Below, in pieces: positions 27,901 through 36,104 of a DNA stretch of 64,000 nt. Below the pieces are notes generated by a model. It had not been told where the DNA came from, did no database searches, and was given only the letters and a program-made list of their open reading frames with translations. Origin of the DNA: Variovorax sp. OAS795 (GTDB taxonomy: Bacteria; Pseudomonadota; Gammaproteobacteria; Burkholderiales; Burkholderiaceae_C); the NCBI RefSeq assembly GCF_040546685.1, contig NZ_JBEPOH010000001.1:1178001-1242000 (forward strand), written 5' to 3'. Made by a program: the position numbers and the translations under genes. Each line of letters starts with the position of its first letter. Within the stretch, counting starts at the first letter, position 1.

Positions 27901-29046
27901 CTCGACAAGGACGCTGTGGCAGCCGAGATGACGTCGCTCGGCGTCAACGTCATTGGCCATTTCTCATATCCGTCGGGTCTTCGCGTTTCGGTGGAAGCGC
28001 TGGTCAAGGGGCTGCGACAAGTTGGCGTGCAGACCGCATTGCGCGACCTTCGAACGGACAGGAAGGACGACCCGGTCCACGCCCAGTTCCGCGATTTCGA
28101 AGACTTCGAGACGACCATCATCCACACACAACCCGAGCCGTTCTTCAACGAGGCCTATAGCCGCAGCGACTTGAGCGAGCACCCCTCGCGCACCTATCGC
28201 ATCGCCTATTGGTACTGGGAATTCGACTCGATTCCCGATTCGTGGCTCGACGCGGCCGCGAAGGTCGATGAAGTCTGGACGGCCACCGAATTCGTTGCCA
28301 AGGGTCTGCGCGAACGGCTCTCCATTCCGGTGCGCACCATATTCCCAGGTGTTGCGCTGGGCAGCTATCAGCAGCGCGAGCGCAAGTACTTCGGCCTGCA
28401 AGACGGAAGCTTCACGTTCCTGTTCACGTTCCACATGATGAGCGTGATGGAGCGGAAAAATCCGCTTGGCCTGATCAACGCGTTCAAGGCTGCATTCACA
28501 CCGCAGGACGATGTGACGCTGGTGCTGAAGACGTCCTTCGGTGACCGCCACCCAGCCCAATTGCAGGAACTGCGCGCCGCCGCGGCCAACCACAACATCG
28601 TGGTGATCGACCAGGTCTACAGCCCCGACGAAGTGCTGTCGCTGATGGACGCGTGCGACGTTTATGTGTCCCTGCATCGCAGCGAAGGGCTGGGCCTCAC
28701 GATGGCCGAGGCCATGCTGATGGGCAAGCCGGTCATTGCCACCAATTACTCCGGCAACGTCGATTTCATGGGCGAGGAAGACAGTCTGCTCGTACCCTAC
28801 AAGCTGGTGAAACTCGGTCGCCCGATTCCGCCTTACGACGAAAATCTCGAATGGGCGGAGCCATCGACGGAGCACGCGGCGCAGCTCATGCGCCGACTCT
28901 ACGAAGACCGCGAATGGGCCAGGCAGATCGGGGCGCGGGGCAAGGCTCGTGCGGCCATCGATCTATCGCTCGAAACCGCGGGCCACAGGGCGGCTGCGAG
29001 ATTGGCGGAGATCCGGGCATCGCTACGGACGATGCCGAAGGGCTGA
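24997..29046 (+). CDS. Giant three-module glycosyltransferase (GT2-GT2-GT4)
   Basis: About 1349 residues. Parts: residues 1-50 short coiled coil; STSWRLTAPLR at about 62-72; GT2 module 1 from about 160 (IVYCDEDEW at about 275 as metal site); GT2 module 2 from about 413 (PLVSIVIPSKNKDHLL, LLFLNNDIEIVSPDW near 500); a helical spacer (about 700-970, rich in Trp, e.g. LFHWFMQHGRRDASL); and a GT4 module from about 981 (LGVNVIGHFSYPSGLR, SLHRSEGLGLTMAEAMLMG). Such tandem GTs assemble O-antigen backbones by adding several linkages from one polypeptide. ATG 24997 was chosen because upstream codons look non-coding; GTG 24853 and ATGs at 24919 and 24973 are alternatives. Linkages unknown. Confidence 0.85.
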   Translation: MSDTPRDAEKLAEAERQIAALKLRLELQERLVLSSGDSFEAQIEEANQRAALALHQQSAVLNSTSWRLTAPLRKVSAAIPSSWRGHLRRAAKATWWVATPWRMPQRLQFLKERRSTNESSDFPFLPVAGTDDGSSAQKAYRQWIAEHEHRSAAIAGTFVTPKLSFLLCASGAQSESLSDTVKSIRAQDFPHWQLVVAVTSDHADALDDALRVLQDEEPRVITVPAAGMNRAEALSACLSMADGDFIAVLDAGDVIAQGAAIEIGNALIEAPASDIVYCDEDEWSVEGGRARPYFKPGWSPELLYAFNYFGRLTLLRRHLVEAAGGVDANAGAGVEWDLNLRASDMAQTITRIPKVLCHRSAGSLRDRPPAESAEAVAHRAVLRNYWARKEIEASVQTQPDGTQHATWAIDQPPLVSIVIPSKNKDHLLRMSVGGLLRGTSYPNKEIIVVDTGSTEPETLAYYAELAAEPSVRIVHFNKTFNYSAACNHGAAFSRGEILLFLNNDIEIVSPDWLDEMVRVAMRPGVGVVGAKLVFPSGELQHGGVGVGIHLCGLMYRSAERLGWGVFGSPDHARNWLAIMGACQMVRRDVFERVGGFDESYLIAMSDVALCLHVWRAGYRIAYVPQARLVHHEGATRGNSNPEIDMRRVADDIRALGIDEDPYLHPELDANYAIPVLRLGGAPTVREKLRASLREFGSPRAQVQTLDLSNDGACLAVAMLPRESVVWTPQPVHGVRDVWSAARWCLDLLRTCADVRLRFPAALTEGPDGAFFGWLQAEGASRFGLGPDGLAAIRALWSEDLAARARQAFLFHSEVRALLPHGLLPIGKRDLFHWFMQHGRRDASLRLEEIWWLFWTAAEKPEAELVKAFEFTPEWQKLYPDGLTIFGRRAFAAWFRAHYRVAELWADPERWAVDIPPARQLRSAYRTRELWQRVHPDALDDPQSAGALIDWLQSPEAMQPKDIREWCATLDKDAVAAEMTSLGVNVIGHFSYPSGLRVSVEALVKGLRQVGVQTALRDLRTDRKDDPVHAQFRDFEDFETTIIHTQPEPFFNEAYSRSDLSEHPSRTYRIAYWYWEFDSIPDSWLDAAAKVDEVWTATEFVAKGLRERLSIPVRTIFPGVALGSYQQRERKYFGLQDGSFTFLFTFHMMSVMERKNPLGLINAFKAAFTPQDDVTLVLKTSFGDRHPAQLQELRAAAANHNIVVIDQVYSPDEVLSLMDACDVYVSLHRSEGLGLTMAEAMLMGKPVIATNYSGNVDFMGEEDSLLVPYKLVKLGRPIPPYDENLEWAEPSTEHAAQLMRRLYEDREWARQIGARGKARAAIDLSLETAGHRAAARLAEIRASLRTMPKG

Positions 29047-29064
29047 AGCCAGCCAGGAGGTTTG

Positions 29065-29090
29065 CTCAAGGCCACGCACGTGGCCTTGAG
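29065..29090. terminator. Perfect 11-bp hairpin between convergent genes
   Basis: CTCAAGGCCAC (29065-29075), GCAC loop, GTGGCCTTGAG (29080-29090). It lies between the 3' ends of the giant glycosyltransferase (+) and wzt (-), where a bidirectional transcription stop is expected. There is no T-tract on either side, so intrinsic termination would be weak; it could instead be a 3'-end-protecting structure. Confidence 0.5.
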
Positions 29091-29101
29091 GGTGTGGCCG
29101 A

Positions 29102-29857
29102 TCAGCCGACCAGTCGCGCGCGTTCCGCCATCAACTCGGCCATCCATTCGTCCATGTCCACCGCTTCGAGCCGGCCATGGCTGAGCTTCACGACCTTGTT
29201 GCATTCCTTGGCAATCAGGTCGGGCGAGTGCGAGGCAAGCACCAGAATGCCGGACTTGGACACCACGTCGCGCATGCGCTTCTCGGCTTTTTCCGTGAAT
29301 TCGGCATCGCCCACCGACAGCCATTCGTCCATCAGCAGGATGTCTGCCTCGACGCTGGTCGAGATGGCGAATGCCAGGCGCATCATCATGCCGGTGGAGT
29401 AGGTGCGCACCGGCATGTCGACATACTGGCCGAGCCCGCTGAATTCGCAGATCTCGGGCGTCCGCCGGTCGATTTCCTTCTTGCTCATGCCCATGACGAG
29501 GCCGCGCAGCATGATGTTCTCGACGCCGGTTGCATCGACCTCGATGCCGAGCGACGGATCGATCAGGCTCGAAACGCTGCCTTCGCGGCGGAATTCACCG
29601 GCCGAAGGCTCGTAGACGCCCGCCAGGGTGCGCAGCAGCGTCGACTTGCCTGCACCGTTGTGGCCGATCAGTCCCAGCCGGTCGCCGCTGCGCAGTTCCA
29701 GGTTGATGCCGCTCAAGGCCTGCACGACGGTGACGCCGGTCTCCTTGCCGAAACGTCCGCCCGTGACGGACGCGGCCAAGGTCTTCTTCAGAGACGCCGC
29801 GCCCGCACCGTAGATCGGGAAATTGACAGCGACGTTCTTGAGTGAAATGAGTGCCAT
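29102..29857 (-). CDS. wzt: Polysaccharide ABC exporter ATP-binding protein (Wzt/KpsT type, no C-terminal domain)
   Basis: 251-residue ATPase of the O-antigen/capsule/teichoic acid export family. Seen: Walker A GHNGAGKST (residues 65-73), signature YSTGMMMRLAF (about 153-163), Walker B ILLMDEW (173-179) and H-loop His210. With the permease it would flip the completed lipid-linked polysaccharide to the periplasm. The protein ends shortly after the ATPase domain; it lacks the C-terminal carbohydrate-binding domain that recognises terminal caps in E. coli O8/O9a-type Wzt, so export is probably not gated by such a cap domain. It follows the permease by 3 bases. Confidence 0.93.
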   Translation of the reverse strand: MALISLKNVAVNFPIYGAGAASLKKTLAASVTGGRFGKETGVTVVQALSGINLELRSGDRLGLIGHNGAGKSTLLRTLAGVYEPSAGEFRREGSVSSLIDPSLGIEVDATGVENIMLRGLVMGMSKKEIDRRTPEICEFSGLGQYVDMPVRTYSTGMMMRLAFAISTSVEADILLMDEWLSVGDAEFTEKAEKRMRDVVSKSGILVLASHSPDLIAKECNKVVKLSHGRLEAVDMDEWMAELMAERARLVG

Positions 29858-29860
29858 AAA

Positions 29861-30667
29861 TCAGAGCCAGTAGACAACGCGCCGGCGGTACTTGACGAAG
29901 AGCAGCGTGGAGCCCACGACGCTGACGGCCGTCCAGACCAGGATGCCGAGCCAGCTGTGCAGTTCCGCCACGCCGCCCATCAAGGGTGTGCGCAGCAGGT
30001 CGAGCATTTGTGCAAAGGGATTCCACAGGATGTACTGGGCGCGCTGCGGCAGGGTTTCCGGCAGCCAGAACACCGGGGTCAGAAACATCAGCATCTGCAT
30101 GACGCTGGTCACGATCTGGGTCACGTCGCGAAAACGCGTGCAGATGAGCCCCAGAAGCAGCCCGAGCGCATGTGCATTGACGATCGCGATCAACATCGCG
30201 GGGAATATCAGCAGCGCCGACCACGAAAGCGAAATGCCCGCCCACAGCGCCACCGGGATATACAGAACAATCTGGTGTGCGAACTGGATCAGGTTGCGCG
30301 CGATGCTTCGCCAGACGAAAAGGCTGATCGGGAAGTAGCCCTGCTTCAGGTAATTGGACGAGCCCACGAACGCGTTGCACGCCTCGGAGACCACGCTGGC
30401 AAAGAAGCCCCAGAAGATGATCCCGAGTGCAAGGTGCGGAAAGAACTTGGACAGTTCCGTGCCGAAGAGCGAGCTGTAGAGCGGGCCCATGCCGCCGATC
30501 ATGGCGCCCATGCTCAGCGTGAGCCAGATCGGTCCGAGCATCGAACGCCGGTAGCGCAGCACGATGTCGAACCACGCCAGGGTCCACCAGATGTCGGTGC
30601 GGCGCGTGCCCTCCCACCAGTCGGACAGGGCGCTACGGTGGAGGTTGGAGTGAATTTCTTGGGTCAT
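29861..30667 (-). CDS. wzm: Polysaccharide ABC exporter permease (Wzm type)
   Basis: 268-residue ABC-2 type membrane protein with about six hydrophobic segments. Seen: WWTLAWFDIVLRYRRSMLGPIWLTLS near the N-terminus, the typical amphipathic lead into TM1 of Wzm/TagG/KpsM proteins, and FLTPVFWLPETLPQRAQYILWNPFAQMLDLLRTPLM, the family signature before the last helix (written here only as hallmark segments of the permease). It forms the export channel with the adjacent ATPase. Its ATG overlaps the manC stop (ATGA), so manC-wzm-wzt are one translational unit, tying GDP-mannose supply to export. Confidence 0.93.
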   Translation of the reverse strand: MTQEIHSNLHRSALSDWWEGTRRTDIWWTLAWFDIVLRYRRSMLGPIWLTLSMGAMIGGMGPLYSSLFGTELSKFFPHLALGIIFWGFFASVVSEACNAFVGSSNYLKQGYFPISLFVWRSIARNLIQFAHQIVLYIPVALWAGISLSWSALLIFPAMLIAIVNAHALGLLLGLICTRFRDVTQIVTSVMQMLMFLTPVFWLPETLPQRAQYILWNPFAQMLDLLRTPLMGGVAELHSWLGILVWTAVSVVGSTLLFVKYRRRVVYWL

Positions 30668-32082
30668 GTGCGTCCGTAGGTGTCTGCGAGCCTGACGATA
30701 TCGTCCTCGCCAAGGTAAACACCGCACTGGACTTCGATGAGCACCAATAGATCTTCGCCGATGTTGGTCAAACGATGTTTCTCCTTCAATGGGATGTGGC
30801 GGTATTGGCCCGGCCCGGTGACATGTTCGATGTCGCCGATCTGGACGATGCCTCGCCCTTGCACCACCACCCAATGCTCGGCGCGCTGGTGGTGATACTG
30901 CAAAGACAGCGATTCTCCGGGTTTGACCGTGATTCGCTTGACCTTGTAGCCGTCTTCTTCCTTGAGTGTTGCGTACGTGCCCCATGGCCGGTGCACCACC
31001 GAGGGCAGGTGAACCGCCTCGTGCTTGCGCGACTTGAGCGTGTCGACGACTTTCTTGACTTCCTGGGCGCTGTTCTTGTGGGCAACGAGCAGTGCGTCGG
31101 GCGTGTCGACGATGACGAGGTCGTGTACCCCCAGCGTTGCCACCAGCTTCGGAATGTGGCTGTCGACCTGGACATGAGTGCCCGTGGTGTCGATGGCCAC
31201 GACGTCCGAGGGCATGGTGTTGCCGCTCGCATCGGGTGGCTGGGCCTTTGCCACTGCGGGCCAGGACCCGACGTCGCTCCAATGGAACTTGGCGGGCACG
31301 ACATGCACGTTCTCGGCAGGCTCCATCACTGCATAGTCGATGCTGATGTCGGGCTGGAGTCCGAAGTCGTGCAGGCCGAACTGGATCATGTTGCCGTCGT
31401 GAGCCGCGCTGCGCAGCGCCTTCCTGGCGGCCGCCAGCAGTTCGGGTGCGTGCTTCTCGAAGGCCGCCAATATGGCGTCCGCCGTGAAGCAGAACATCCC
31501 GCTGTTCCAGTAGTAGCGTCCGGTTGCCAGGTATTCCTGGGCGGTCTCGAGATCAGGCTTCTCGACGAAGCGCTTGGCCGGCTGGCTCGACCGCGAGGCC
31601 TGGGCCACCTCGATGTAGCCGAAGCCGGTGTCCGGACTCGTCGGGCTGATGCCGAAGACGACCAGCGCGCCCTGGGTGGCGAGTTTGAAGGCCTGGCTGG
31701 CACTGGCGACGAAGGCCTCGACGTCGGGCACGAGGTGATCGGCCGACAGCACCAGCATCACGGTATCGCCGCCGAATTTCTCGATGCACTGGAGCGCCGC
31801 GAGTGCAATGGCCGGGCCGGTGTTGCGGCCCTTCGGCTCGAGAAGCAGCGTGGCGTCCGGCGGGTCGGACATTTGTCCGAGCACGTCCTTCGTCAGGAAG
31901 AGATGGTCCTTGTTCGTAACGATCATCAGGTCGCCGGTGCCGCAGGCCTGGCCGCGTTCGATGGCCTGCTGCAGCAGCGTCGAGCCGCCAAGCTTCATGA
32001 ACGGTTTTGGAAACGCCTGCCTCGACGCTGGCCAGAGTCGGGAGCCTGCCCCCCCCGAGAGCACAACTGAAAGGACGCGCAT
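30664..32082 (-). CDS. manC: Mannose-1-phosphate guanylyltransferase / mannose-6-phosphate isomerase
   Basis: 472-residue bifunctional enzyme making GDP-mannose. Seen: the N-terminal nucleotidyltransferase loop LSGGAGSRLWPASRQAFPK (residues 8-26), LLLEPKGRNTGPAIALAA, FVEKPDLETAQEYL, YYWNSGMFCF, and the C-terminal type II isomerase cupin with RPWGTYATL, VKRITVKPGESLSLQYHHQR and EHWVVVQG. Product GDP-mannose feeds gmd-rmd, so the D-rhamnose branch is complete in this locus apart from phosphomannomutase, which is not in the window. First gene of the manC-wzm-wzt operon. Confidence 0.95.
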   Translation of the reverse strand: MRVLSVVLSGGAGSRLWPASRQAFPKPFMKLGGSTLLQQAIERGQACGTGDLMIVTNKDHLFLTKDVLGQMSDPPDATLLLEPKGRNTGPAIALAALQCIEKFGGDTVMLVLSADHLVPDVEAFVASASQAFKLATQGALVVFGISPTSPDTGFGYIEVAQASRSSQPAKRFVEKPDLETAQEYLATGRYYWNSGMFCFTADAILAAFEKHAPELLAAARKALRSAAHDGNMIQFGLHDFGLQPDISIDYAVMEPAENVHVVPAKFHWSDVGSWPAVAKAQPPDASGNTMPSDVVAIDTTGTHVQVDSHIPKLVATLGVHDLVIVDTPDALLVAHKNSAQEVKKVVDTLKSRKHEAVHLPSVVHRPWGTYATLKEEDGYKVKRITVKPGESLSLQYHHQRAEHWVVVQGRGIVQIGDIEHVTGPGQYRHIPLKEKHRLTNIGEDLLVLIEVQCGVYLGEDDIVRLADTYGRT

Positions 32083-32180
32083 TTTTTATAGGAGTGTGAA
32101 GAAGAGGATAATTTTACCGGCTCCGGTTTCAGGGGCCGGTAACCAGTGGAAGCCGCTATCTTTCGTGATGATCCCGAGCA
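32083..32180. promoter_or_regulatory. Divergent promoter region with 8-bp inverted repeat
   Basis: Between manC (-) and a GT2 gene (+). It contains TTACCGGC (32114-32121) and GCCGGTAA (32135-32142), a perfect inverted repeat spaced by 13 bases, preceded by GATAAT (32108-32113), a possible -10 for the plus-strand gene. Could be an operator; the binding factor is unknown. Confidence 0.4.
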
Positions 32181-34001
32181 ATGTCCAGTAAGCCCACGCT
32201 GCCAGCCGCGCGGCCCCATTCCCGTCCACGGGGGCTTGAAGGCGGTTCGAGCAGCGCGCAGCTCCAGCGCCGCATTGCCTTGCTCGAGCACGAGGCCCAA
32301 GCGCTGGAAGCGCAAATCCATGGCATGCAGCGTTCCACCAGTTGGCGAATCACGGCGCCCTTGCGTTGGATGAGCGGGTGCGTTCAACGCATTGTGCGTG
32401 GTGCGCCCAACCCGCCGAACGTGGAGCGGGGAGACTACACCGATTGGATCGAGCGCTATGACAGGCCCGCCGCCGGCGAATACGACCGCTTGCGCAAAGA
32501 GGTCGATGCCTGGCCGAAGCGCCCGCGCCTGCTGCTGCTGCACGAGGGCGAACTGGACGTGCGCTTCCTCGATGCACAGGCCTATCCATGCTGGACGCAG
32601 CGGCGCATCGAAACATCGCCAGAGGCCTTCGCAGCCGCGGCATCCGCCGATTGGGTCGTCTGGCTCGAGGCCGGTTGCATCTTGCCGCCGCACGCTCTGT
32701 ACACGATCGCCCAGCAGATCGCCGCCCATCCCCAGGCGCGCCTGATTTATGCCGATGAGGACGAACTGGATGCGAGCGGACAGCGCATCCAACCATTTTT
32801 CAAGCCCGACTGGAATCCGGACCTTTTTCTCGGACGCAATCTTTTTTCGCCGTGGGTCGCCATCGAGGCGGGTCTGTTCGATCAGGTCGGCGGGGTTCAG
32901 ATGGCGCCATCGGCCGCTGCGCGCGGCCTCGACCTTGCGTTGCGGTGCATGGAGCGCGTGCGGGGCGACCAGATCCTGCACATTCCGCGCGTGCTCGGGC
33001 ACCGCCGAATCGCCACAGCCGGGATAGCTGAAGCAGCCAGGGGCGGCACGGAAGGCGTCCTCGCGCTCAACGCGCATTTCGAGCGCACCGGCATTGCAGC
33101 GACCGCCGAGGTCGCGCCATTCGGCTATCGCACACGCTATGCATTGCCGGCGATGCCGCCGCTGGTTTCGCTGGTCATCCCCACGCGCAATGCGTTGCCG
33201 CTGGTGCGGCAGTGCATCGAGAGCATCGTGCTCGAGACCGACTACCCCCGCTACGAGATCCTGCTGGTCGACAACGGCTCGGACGATCCCGAGGTGCTGG
33301 CTTATTTCGCCGAACTCGATGCGCAGCCCGGCATCACGGTGATCCGGGACGAACGCCCGTTCAACTATTCGGCGCTGAACAATGCAGCCGTTGCACGCGC
33401 GCGGGGAGAGCTGGTGGCGCTCCTCAACAACGACATCGAGGTCGTCTCGCCCGACTGGCTTTCGGAGATGGTGTCGATCGCCCTGCAGCCCGGCGTCGGC
33501 GCGGTGGGCGCGAAGCTGCTCTATCCCGACTTGACGGTCCAGCACGGCGGCGTGGTTCTCGGCGTCGGCGGCATTGCCGGCCACGCGCACAAGCATCTTG
33601 CCCGCTCGGATCCGGGCCACGGAGGGCGGGCGCAGCTCATGCAGTCCTTCAGCGCGGTGACGGCGGCATGCCTGGTGGTGCGCAAGTCGCTCTACGAGCA
33701 GGTCGGCGGACTCGACGAGGCGCACCTGGGCGTTGCCTACAACGACGTCGATTTCTGCCTGCGCCTGCGCCAGGCGGGCCTGCGCAACGTCTGGACGCCC
33801 TGGGCCGAGCTGCTGCACCATGAATCCGCCTCGCGCGGCCTCGAAATGGCGGCCGAGTCACGCAGCCGGTTGGCGGCCGAGGCGGCGATCATGCAGGGCC
33901 GCTGGGCTCCGTTGATTGCGCACGATCCCGCCTACAACCCCAACCTGACACTCGATACCGAGGACTTCGATCTCGCGTGGCCGCCGCGCATGCCTCCATG
34001 A
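32181..34001 (+). CDS. Two-module GT2 glycosyltransferase with SWRIT segment
   Basis: 606 residues with the same plan as the N-terminal two-thirds of the giant enzyme at 24997. Short coiled coil (about 25-50, AQLQRRIALLEHEAQALEAQ), STSWRITAPLRW at about 52-63, a degenerate GT2 module (residues about 100-320, with LIYADEDELDASGQ supplying acidic residues), then a canonical GT2 module from about 328 (PLVSLVIPTRNALPLV, LLVDNGSDDPEVL, ALLNNDIEVVSPDWL, NDVDFCLRLRQAG). Members of this family are typically rhamnosyl- or other 6-deoxyhexosyltransferases of O-antigens. It starts the plus-strand run of three GT2 genes; its stop overlaps the next start (ATGA). Confidence 0.87.
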   Translation: MSSKPTLPAARPHSRPRGLEGGSSSAQLQRRIALLEHEAQALEAQIHGMQRSTSWRITAPLRWMSGCVQRIVRGAPNPPNVERGDYTDWIERYDRPAAGEYDRLRKEVDAWPKRPRLLLLHEGELDVRFLDAQAYPCWTQRRIETSPEAFAAAASADWVVWLEAGCILPPHALYTIAQQIAAHPQARLIYADEDELDASGQRIQPFFKPDWNPDLFLGRNLFSPWVAIEAGLFDQVGGVQMAPSAAARGLDLALRCMERVRGDQILHIPRVLGHRRIATAGIAEAARGGTEGVLALNAHFERTGIAATAEVAPFGYRTRYALPAMPPLVSLVIPTRNALPLVRQCIESIVLETDYPRYEILLVDNGSDDPEVLAYFAELDAQPGITVIRDERPFNYSALNNAAVARARGELVALLNNDIEVVSPDWLSEMVSIALQPGVGAVGAKLLYPDLTVQHGGVVLGVGGIAGHAHKHLARSDPGHGGRAQLMQSFSAVTAACLVVRKSLYEQVGGLDEAHLGVAYNDVDFCLRLRQAGLRNVWTPWAELLHHESASRGLEMAAESRSRLAAEAAIMQGRWAPLIAHDPAYNPNLTLDTEDFDLAWPPRMPP

Positions 34002-35002
34002 ACACCGCCCATTCCCTCCAGATTTCCGTTGCCCTCTGCACGCACAACGGCGCGCGCTTCCTGCGAGAACAGGTGCGCAGCATCTGCCTGCAGACCCTCC
34101 CGCCAACGGAAATCGTGCTGTCCGACGATGCCTCGCAGGACGGCTCGGTCGATGTGGTTCGCGCGGCGATCGCCGAATGCGCCGCCGAGCGGCCGGGCCA
34201 TCCGGTGGCGCTGCGCGTGTTCGAGAACGCCAAGCCCCTGCGCGTGGTCAAGAACTTCGAGCAGGCAATCCGGGCCTGCACCGGCGCGCTGATCGCGCTG
34301 AGCGACCAGGACGATGTGTGGATGCCCGAGCGGCTCGCACAAATGGCAATGAAGTTCCAGCAGGACGAAAGCCTGTTGCTGCTGCATACAGACGCGCGCC
34401 TGGTCGATGCCAACCGGAACGACCTGAAGCAGTCGTTGTTCCATGCGCTCGAAGTCACCCCGTCGGAACTCGAGCGCATCCACGGCGGGCGTGCGTTCGA
34501 CGTGTTCCTGCGCCGGAACCTCGTGACCGGCGCGACGACGGTGTTTCGGCGCACGCTGCTGCCGGACGCCTTGCCCTTGCCGGTCGAATGGGTGCATGAC
34601 GAGTGGCTGGGCATCGTGGCGTCCGCGGTGGGCCGCGTGGACTTGCTGGAGCAGCCGCTCATCGAGTACCGCCAGCATGAATCCAACCAGATCGGCGCGC
34701 GGCGCGACACCTTTTTCGGCAAGGTCCGCAAGGCCCTCGCATCCAGGGGAAACACGCACGTCGAGCGCACCGTCAAGGCCGAGCTTCTTCTTGCGCGGCT
34801 CCTGCAGCTTGGCGACCGGGTGTCGCCTGACATCCTTGCCAAGGTGCGCGGCAAGATTGAGCACCAGCGCTTCAGGGCCGCCCTGCCGGCATCGCGGCTC
34901 GCGCGCTGCGTGCCGGTGCTGCGCGAAGCCATGACGGGCCGTTACGACAAGTTCGGCCGTGGCGTGCGTGGCGTGGTTCGCGATCTTTTCGAATCTGTGT
35001 AG
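33998..35002 (+). CDS. Family 2 glycosyltransferase
   Basis: 334 residues with an N-terminal GT-A fold. Seen: SVALCTHNGARFLREQVRSI, PTEIVLSDDASQDGSVDVV, LIALSDQDDVWMPERLA (DQDD as the metal-binding acidic cluster), and WVHDEWLGIVAS, a catalytic-base region typical of rhamnosyltransferase-like GT2 proteins (RfbF/WbbL-type). The C-terminal 100 residues are basic and helical. The ATG at 33998 overlaps the preceding gene's stop (ATGA). Donor sugar unknown; dTDP-L-rhamnose is a plausible candidate because rmlBDAC are in the locus. Confidence 0.88.
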   Translation: MNTAHSLQISVALCTHNGARFLREQVRSICLQTLPPTEIVLSDDASQDGSVDVVRAAIAECAAERPGHPVALRVFENAKPLRVVKNFEQAIRACTGALIALSDQDDVWMPERLAQMAMKFQQDESLLLLHTDARLVDANRNDLKQSLFHALEVTPSELERIHGGRAFDVFLRRNLVTGATTVFRRTLLPDALPLPVEWVHDEWLGIVASAVGRVDLLEQPLIEYRQHESNQIGARRDTFFGKVRKALASRGNTHVERTVKAELLLARLLQLGDRVSPDILAKVRGKIEHQRFRAALPASRLARCVPVLREAMTGRYDKFGRGVRGVVRDLFESV

Positions 35003-35042
35003 GCTCCTGCCCCACTGATCCAAGCCAAGCCAGATAAAAACA

Positions 35043-36101
35043 ATGACCCTGCCGACACCTCCTGCCGCACCCGCCGCCGACCGCACGTTTCCATGGCCGA
35101 GCGTCGTGGTGATCATCCCGTTCTACAACGGCGCCGATTTCATCGAGCGTTCCGTGCGCAGCGTGTTCGAGCAATCGGTCCCCGCGGCGGAAGTGATCGT
35201 CGTCAACGATGGCTCGCGCCCCGAGGAGCGCGCCGCGCTCGACGCGCTGGTGCAGCGCTACCCGTTTCGCATCATCGACAAGGAAAACGGAGGGCAGGGC
35301 TCCGCACGCAACGCCGGCGTGGCGGCTTCCACCTCCGACTTCATCTGTTTCCTGGACCAGGACGATTTCTACCTGCCCAACCACATCGAGACGCTCGCAT
35401 CGTCGATTCCCCACGGCGACGGGCTGTTCGGTTTTGTCTACGCCGACCTGTACGAGGCCGACGCCGACGGCAACGTGGTTCGCACCGGCGTCGTCAAGGA
35501 GCATGCGACCCATCCCAAGCAGAACATCAACGACCTGCTGCGGCACGACATGTTCGTGCTGCCCTCGGCCACGCTGATCAGCCGCAAGGCCTTCGAGGCC
35601 GTCGGGGGCTTCGATTCGCAGTTCATGGGCTTCGAAGACGACGACCTCTTCCTGCGCGTGTTCCGCAAGGGCTTCAGCAACCACTTCGTCGACCAGGCCG
35701 TCACGGTCTGGTGCATCCATACGGCCAGCACGTCGTTCGGCATCCGGATGATCCGCAGCCGCTTCAAGTATTTCAAGAAGCTGGTGCAGATGTTTCCCGA
35801 CGAGCACCAGCGCGGCCGCTACTACTTTCGCGATTGCCTGGTTCCGCGCTTCCAGCCGTATTTCGTCAACCATGCGATCGAATCGATCAAGAACGACGAC
35901 CAGTACCGGGAAGAGATGAGCGCGATCCTCTTCGAGTACGGTGCGATGGTGCTGGCCAACCCCTACGTGGGCCGCAAGAAGAAGCTGCGCCTGCGGCTCA
36001 CGCTGTTCCTGCTGCGGCACAGCTCGCCGGGGCTGGTGCGCCTGGTGGGCGCCGTCACGCGCCTCCCTGGCATCCGGAGCCTGCGCAAGCTCTATTCCTG
36101 A
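35043..36101 (+). CDS. Family 2 glycosyltransferase
   Basis: 352 residues. Seen: VVVIIPFYNGADFIERSVRS, EVIVVNDGSRPEE, NGGQGSARNAGVAAS, FICFLDQDDFYLPNH (metal-binding DQDD) and GGFDSQFMGFEDDDLFLRVFRKG (ExDL-like catalytic region), a standard GT2 transferase acting at the cytoplasmic membrane face. The C-terminus carries a basic KKKLRLRLTLFLLR segment that may associate with the membrane. It begins 40 bases after the preceding GT2 gene and is convergent with the acyltransferase gene, 3 bases apart. Confidence 0.88.
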   Translation: MTLPTPPAAPAADRTFPWPSVVVIIPFYNGADFIERSVRSVFEQSVPAAEVIVVNDGSRPEERAALDALVQRYPFRIIDKENGGQGSARNAGVAASTSDFICFLDQDDFYLPNHIETLASSIPHGDGLFGFVYADLYEADADGNVVRTGVVKEHATHPKQNINDLLRHDMFVLPSATLISRKAFEAVGGFDSQFMGFEDDDLFLRVFRKGFSNHFVDQAVTVWCIHTASTSFGIRMIRSRFKYFKKLVQMFPDEHQRGRYYFRDCLVPRFQPYFVNHAIESIKNDDQYREEMSAILFEYGAMVLANPYVGRKKKLRLRLTLFLLRHSSPGLVRLVGAVTRLPGIRSLRKLYS

Positions 36102-36104
36102 AGC

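Noticed and set aside
25447..27960. Long open frame (837 codons) on the minus strand across the giant glycosyltransferase
   Set aside because: It mirrors a well-supported plus-strand gene with clear GT motifs. The antisense translation is Arg/His/Gln-rich without domain signals, as is usual opposite GC-rich genes.
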